From JAGWBD01 sp965220615 (lineage in GTDB: Bacteria; Chloroflexota; Anaerolineae; Aggregatilineales; Phototrophicaceae), in NCBI GenBank assembly GCA_965220615.1, contig CBDCQL010000002.1:1860001-1924000 (forward strand): a stretch of 64,000 nt of DNA, written 5' to 3'. Numbering within the stretch: the stretch's first letter is position 1; every line of letters begins with the position of its first letter. The position numbers and the translations under genes are program-made. Of the stretch, positions 60,445-64,000 are shown piece after piece. The notes beneath the pieces were generated by a model. The model was given only the letters and a program-made list of their open reading frames with translations, did not search any database and was not told the origin of the DNA.

Positions 60445-61599
60445 ATGGCCGACGCGTTGAGCGTGCGCAGGGTGGAGAACAGGGCCGACTTCCGCGCCTT
60501 CTTCGGCTTCCCCTGGCGCGTCCACGGCGGCAGCCCGGAGTGGGTGCCGCCCCTGCTTTCCATGCGCAGCGAGCTGCTCGACAAGGAGAAAAACCCCGCC
60601 TGGAGCTACATGGAGGGCGAGTACTTCGTCGCCTGGCGCGGCGCGCAGCCGGTCGGCACCGTCGCCGCCTTCATCAACCACCGCCACAACGAGGTCCACG
60701 ACGAACGCGTCGGCTGGTTCGGCGCCTTCGACGTGCTCGACGACCAGCAGGCCGCGACCGCCCTGCTGGATGCCGCCGGCGACTACGTCCGCGGCCGCGG
60801 TTACGAGGCCCTGCGCGGCCCGCAGACCTTCACCACCCACGAGGAATGCGGCCTGCTGATCGAGGGCTTCGGTAGGCCGGTGCTGCTGATGCCCTGGAAC
60901 CCGCCACGCTACCAGCGCCACGTCGAGGAGGCCGGCCTGGCCAGGTACGTCGACATGTACAGCTTCGTCATGAGCCGCGACATGTCGGCCGACATGGGCC
61001 TCACCGAGCGCTTGCAACGCATCACGCAGCAGGTGATGAAGCGCAACAAAATCGCCATCCGCCCCATGGACCGAAAGGACATGGCCGCCGAGTTTCAGCG
61101 CTTCCGCGCGCTCTACAACGACGCCTGGGACCGCAACCAGGGCTTCGTGCCCATGAACGACGCCGAACTGGACGCGTTGGTCGCCAGCCTCGGCCAGTTT
61201 CTCGACCCCGACTTCGCCTTCTTCGCCAGCGTGGATGGCGAACTGGCCGGTTTCGTGCTCGGCGTGCCGGACCTCAACCAGGTGCTGCAGAAGGCCGCGC
61301 CGCGCCCCGGCGTGCCGGAGCCGCTGACGCTGCTGCGCGCGGTCTGGCACTGGAAGCTGCGCCCGGTCATCGACACCGTGCGCATCCCCCTGCTGGGCGT
61401 GCGCGAACCCTTCCGCCACAAGGGCGTCGACGTCGCGCTCTACTACCACATTCTTGAGGCCTGCCAGGCGCACCCCCGTCTGCAACACGCCGACGGCGGC
61501 TGGATCCTGGAGAGCAACGAGGCCATGATGAGCGTGGCGCGCAACATGCGGCTCGAGCCCTACCGCACGCACCGCCTCTACGAACGCAATCTGGTTTAG
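60445..61599 (+). CDS. YghO-like GNAT-superfamily protein, function unknown
   Basis: 384 residues from the ATG at 60445. VRRVENRADFRAFFGFPWRVHGGSPEWVPPLLSMRSELLDKEKNP is the N-terminal signature of a conserved bacterial family related to E. coli YghO. GGEYFVAWRG-type strands and an N-acyltransferase-like core with FASVDGELAGFVLGVPDLNQVL follow, and then a C-terminal GGWILESNEAMMSVARNMRLEPYRTHRLYE, the usual GNAT ending. Catalytic activity and substrate are not known to me. Sits between tRNA-Asn and a solute-binding protein gene. Confidence 0.75.
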   Translation: MADALSVRRVENRADFRAFFGFPWRVHGGSPEWVPPLLSMRSELLDKEKNPAWSYMEGEYFVAWRGAQPVGTVAAFINHRHNEVHDERVGWFGAFDVLDDQQAATALLDAAGDYVRGRGYEALRGPQTFTTHEECGLLIEGFGRPVLLMPWNPPRYQRHVEEAGLARYVDMYSFVMSRDMSADMGLTERLQRITQQVMKRNKIAIRPMDRKDMAAEFQRFRALYNDAWDRNQGFVPMNDAELDALVASLGQFLDPDFAFFASVDGELAGFVLGVPDLNQVLQKAAPRPGVPEPLTLLRAVWHWKLRPVIDTVRIPLLGVREPFRHKGVDVALYYHILEACQAHPRLQHADGGWILESNEAMMSVARNMRLEPYRTHRLYERNLV

Positions 61600-61614
61600 G
61601 GTCTTCGCGCCGTC

Positions 61615-62883
61615 TCAGGCGGCCAGGCGCCGCAGCAGGTCCTCGTTGGCGCCGGCCGCGTCGCTCTCGCCGGAGAGCACGGCCATCAGGGCGTTGCGCG
61701 CGCTGTTGACCGACGCGCCCTCGTCTTCGCCGGTCAGGGGCAACACGGCGTTGTCCAGCAGTTCACGCGCGAATTCGAGCCAGGGGCTGAGTTCCAGCAA
61801 CTCCCAGGCGCTGATGCGCGAGGGCAACATGGCCACGCTGCGCGCAAACTCACTCTGGCGGCCGCCGGTCAGCATCCAGTCCAGCAGGGGCGCGGCCAAC
61901 GCCTGACGGTCCGAACTGTCGGTCACCAGCACCCACATCCAGCCCTCCAGCGTCGCCGTGCGGGAGCCATCCGCAGTGGGCACGGGCCCGTAGCCCAGGC
62001 GCGCGCCCTCCGCCTCCAGCGCCAGCCAGTCGGCCGAGTCGATCACGGCGGCGTCCAGTTCGCCGGCCAGCAGCAGCCCGACGTAGTCCGCCGTCGCGCC
62101 GTAAGTGGACACGGCGGGGTCCAGCAGGGACTGCGCCCGGGCCTGTTCATAGAACTGCAGCGTGTGGAGCCAGGCGTCCACGTCGGCCGCGCGTTCCGTG
62201 CTGGTGGGCAGGCGGCCCCCGGCAGCCAGGTACTGGGCCAGCAGCAGATCGTTCATGAGGGCCGGCGAGGCGGCGGGGATGGCGAAGCGGGTCGCTCCAT
62301 CCAGCATCTCCGCGAAGCTGGCCAGCGGCTGGTCCCGGCGCTGCGGGCTCCAGGCCATGTGCTGCAGCCAAAGCAGCCAGGGCAGACCATAAAGCTGACC
62401 GTTCAGGCGGCCCAGTTCCAGCGCGGCCGGGAAGAGGTCATCGCGCATGGCCGGTGCAATACGCTCGTCCAGGGGCTGGATCAACCCGTCCCTGGCCGCC
62501 GCCAGCATGTCCGCGCGGCGCATCAACGCCAGGTCGGGCAGCACGCCCGGCGCGACCGGACTGGCGGCGCGCAGGGTGGCGAGGACGCCGTTGGCGCCCT
62601 CGTTGGCCTTCAGACGCAACTCCAGAATGACGTCCCGCTGCGACGCCTGGAAGGAGTCCAGTTGCGAGTTCAATAGCTCCCGCACCGCCGGATCGTCGGC
62701 GGGCGCCAGCAACTCCGGCCACCAGAGCACCATTTTCGCCGGCGCCGTCGCCTGGGATGCGCCGGTCCCCGCCCCGCCCGTTTCCTGGGAAGCCAGCGGC
62801 CAGGCGGCGCCCAACAACAGGCCGCACAAGAGCGTGGCGAGCGGCCAAAGGCGACGATCAGGCAGGACGATCTGGACAGTCAT
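61615..62883 (-). CDS. Exported ABC-type solute-binding protein (sugar-binding-like)
   Basis: 422 residues. The N-terminal hydrophobic segment LWPLATLLCGLLLGAAWPLA contains a Cys but lacks a clean lipobox, so it may be a signal peptide or anchor. The mature part follows the extracellular solute-binding family 1 pattern: VLWWPELLAP, ATLRAASPVAPGVLPDLALMRRADMLAAARDGLIQPLDERI, LYGLPWLLWLQHMAWSPQ, GYGPVPTADGSRTATLEGWMWVLVTDSSDRQALAAPLLDWML. No permease or ATPase genes are beside it, so ligand and transporter are unknown. Its start is 32 bases from the tRNA-Ser 3' end. Confidence 0.8.
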   Translation of the reverse strand: MTVQIVLPDRRLWPLATLLCGLLLGAAWPLASQETGGAGTGASQATAPAKMVLWWPELLAPADDPAVRELLNSQLDSFQASQRDVILELRLKANEGANGVLATLRAASPVAPGVLPDLALMRRADMLAAARDGLIQPLDERIAPAMRDDLFPAALELGRLNGQLYGLPWLLWLQHMAWSPQRRDQPLASFAEMLDGATRFAIPAASPALMNDLLLAQYLAAGGRLPTSTERAADVDAWLHTLQFYEQARAQSLLDPAVSTYGATADYVGLLLAGELDAAVIDSADWLALEAEGARLGYGPVPTADGSRTATLEGWMWVLVTDSSDRQALAAPLLDWMLTGGRQSEFARSVAMLPSRISAWELLELSPWLEFARELLDNAVLPLTGEDEGASVNSARNALMAVLSGESDAAGANEDLLRRLAA

Positions 62884-62914
62884 GAATGGGGTGCGGGTCT
62901 CACCTGGGGGTCAG

Positions 62915-63001
62915 CGGAGAGAGTGGGATTCGAACCCACGGTGCCCTTGCGGACACACCTGTTTTCGAGACAGGCCCAATCAACCACTCTGGCATCTCTC
63001 C
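62915..63001 (-). tRNA. tRNA-Ser (anticodon CGA)
   Basis: Acceptor stem GGAGAGA/TCTCTCC, anticodon arm CCTGTCTCGAAAACAGG giving CGA, a long variable arm (TGTGTCCGCAAGGGCACC) typical of serine tRNAs, and T-arm GTGGGTTCGAATCCCAC. Discriminator G at 62915; no encoded CCA. Confidence 0.96.
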
Positions 63002-63030
63002 CGTAGCAAAAGTTTACAAATGCGAGCGCT

Positions 63031-63510
63031 CTATGGCAAGTCCCGCCGGCCACTCTCCTGGCGCAGGCGCCGGAAAAAGGCCTGCAGTTGCTGTGCCGCT
63101 TCCTCTGCCAGCACCCCGCCACGGCACTCCACGCGATGATTCAGCGCAGGGTGCTGCAGGAGATCGAGCACGCTGCCGGCGGCGCCCGCCTTGGGGTCGG
63201 CGGCAGCGTAGACCAGGCGCGGCAGCCGCGCCAGCACCATCGCGCCGGCGCACATGGCGCAGGGCTCCAGCGTGCAATAGAGCGTGACTTCCTCCAGGCG
63301 CCACTGGCCGAGATGACGTGCCGCCGCCCGAATGGCGATGATTTCGGCGTGGGCGCAGGGGTCGCCGTCGGCCTCGCGGCGGTTGTGCCCGCGGCCGATT
63401 ACAGCGCCGTCGCGCACTGCCAGCGCGCCCACCGGGACGTCGCCGCTCGCCAGCGCCCGTTCCGCTTCCGCCAGGGCCTGGCGCATCCAGTACTCGTCGC
63501 AGTCGGGCAT
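63031..63510 (-). CDS. tadA: tRNA-specific adenosine deaminase
   Basis: Converts wobble A34 to inosine, normally in tRNA-Arg(ACG). 159 residues. Zn site CAHAEIIAIRAAA (His and Glu) and TLEPCAMCAGAMVLARL (PCxxC), with NRREADGDP before it. Located 29 bases after tRNA-Ser in the same direction of the strand. Followed upstream by a small acidic gene and an HRDC-domain protein. Confidence 0.95.
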   Translation of the reverse strand: MPDCDEYWMRQALAEAERALASGDVPVGALAVRDGAVIGRGHNRREADGDPCAHAEIIAIRAAARHLGQWRLEEVTLYCTLEPCAMCAGAMVLARLPRLVYAAADPKAGAAGSVLDLLQHPALNHRVECRGGVLAEEAAQQLQAFFRRLRQESGRRDLP

Positions 63511-63515
63511 TGGGG

Positions 63516-63905
63516 CTAAAAGAGACTCAACTGGGCCGGAGCCGGATCGGCGCCCTCGTCAGGGCCCTCATCCCCGGCGTCGTCCGGACTATCCTCCGAC
63601 GGGACGGGGTCGTCAGGCGGACCGGGTTCTTCAACCTGCAGGGCATCTGACGGGACTGGCCACGCTTCGCTGGCGGTGGCCGGCGGATTGGCAGGCTCTG
63701 CCGGGCCAGGCGGGGGACTCTCCGGGGCCACCTCCGCAGCGGGGGCGACGGTCCCCAGGGCCGCCAGCCTTTCCGCGTCGAAACCGATCTCCTGCAGCAG
63801 CTGGACCAGGGTGGCCTCGTTGCGCCCGTCCCCGGCGGCCACGACCGCCCGCAGATGTTCTTCCTGACAGGAGCGCCAGTCAGCGGCAAAGATGCGCTCG
63901 CCCAT
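63516..63905 (-). CDS. Small acidic Pro-rich protein, function unknown
   Basis: 129 residues. A folded N-terminal third (MGERIFAADWRSCQEEHLRAVVAAGDGRNEATLVQLLQEIGFD) is followed by about 75 residues of Pro/Glu/Asp-rich, probably disordered sequence, ending AQLSLF. QLSLF endings occur as sliding-clamp (DnaN) binding tails; this is consistent with, but does not prove, a clamp-interacting peptide. Starts 8 bases after the HRDC-protein stop and ends 5 bases before tadA, so probably in one transcript. Confidence 0.6.
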   Translation of the reverse strand: MGERIFAADWRSCQEEHLRAVVAAGDGRNEATLVQLLQEIGFDAERLAALGTVAPAAEVAPESPPPGPAEPANPPATASEAWPVPSDALQVEEPGPPDDPVPSEDSPDDAGDEGPDEGADPAPAQLSLF

Positions 63906-63913
63906 CGCCCCGC

Positions 63914-64000
63914 CTACGCCGTCCCGTTGTCGCCACAGTTGCCGTGCAGCAGTTCCAGCAATTGCGGCCCGTAATTCTCCAGGCGCCAGGGGCCCATGCC
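63914..64000 (-). CDS. C-terminal end of an HRDC-domain protein (RecQ/UvrD-type helicase?)
   Basis: Only the last 28 residues are in the window: GMGPWRLENYGPQLLELLHG and a short tail. The G-x-G-x-x-x-L-x-x-Y-G pattern is the end of an HRDC domain, as at the C-terminus of RecQ, some UvrD helicases and RNase D. The identity of the rest cannot be seen. Confidence 0.6.
   Translation of the reverse strand, partial: GMGPWRLENYGPQLLELLHGNCGDNGTA

Overview
The window is a GC-rich bacterial chromosome segment, densely packed and with many 1 to 26 base gene overlaps. I read it as most likely Chloroflexota, perhaps a marine Dehalococcoidia/SAR202-like lineage. This is inference from recalled family features, not from a search: FtsZ, MurC (EYDHPDCF segment), the short type II MurB, L35 and the class II ribonucleotide reductase look unlike proteobacterial versions, and nothing for lipopolysaccharide is present.

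Layout. 1-2483: nrdJ (cut by the window edge). 2820-16568, minus strand: a division and cell wall (dcw) cluster, transcribed rsmH-ftsL-ftsI-mraY-murD-ftsW-murG-murC-murB-ftsQ-ftsA-ftsZ. It lacks murE, murF and ddl, and its FtsI has lost all three transpeptidase motifs (SLMQ, TLN and MAG in place of SxxK, SxN and KTG), while the FtsW polymerase keeps its catalytic Asp. 16636-18522: uvrC. 18519-20911: a tandem pair of Tat-exported proteins of unknown family. 20969-26200: glycerate kinase, KDPG-type aldolase, proB-proA and a lipid kinase. 26206-31561, minus strand: a six-gene sugar operon (sulfatase-like protein, two paralogous Gfo/Idh/MocA dehydrogenases around a sulfotransferase, a TIM-barrel isomerase and a rhamnose mutarotase). 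31675-35364: an SDR, a VOC protein and a FadN-type beta-oxidation enzyme. 35511-39916: a tight serB-like, HAD, serA-like and GT39 operon. 39927-42593: an alpha-L-rhamnosidase gene broken by an in-frame stop.

42608-43984: promoter, infC (AUA start), rpmI, rplT and a strong terminator. 44006-53547, minus strand: a branched-chain-type 2-oxoacid dehydrogenase complex (E1alpha, E1beta, E2 and a more distant E3) with an Fe-S membrane oxidoreductase at its head. An AT-richer plus-strand island (about 45480-47550) carrying three accessory genes lies between E3 and the rest. 53663-59063: DinB, hisS, lipB, a GNAT protein, coaX and a methyltransferase. 59064-60235: a second AT-richer patch with an AbiJ-like HEPN protein abutting tRNA-Asn. 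60445-64000: an acetyltransferase-like protein, a solute-binding protein, tRNA-Ser, tadA, a small acidic protein and the end of an HRDC-domain helicase.

How the parts fit: LipB supplies the octanoyl group for the E2 lipoyl domain; E1/E2/E3 and FadN feed acyl-CoA catabolism; the sulfatase-like, dehydrogenase, mutarotase, rhamnosidase, KDPG aldolase and glycerate kinase genes suggest use of (sulfated) deoxysugars. The most unusual observation is the cell wall cluster: precursor and glycan polymerisation genes are retained, but the peptide-extension genes are absent from the locus and the divisome transpeptidase looks catalytically dead.
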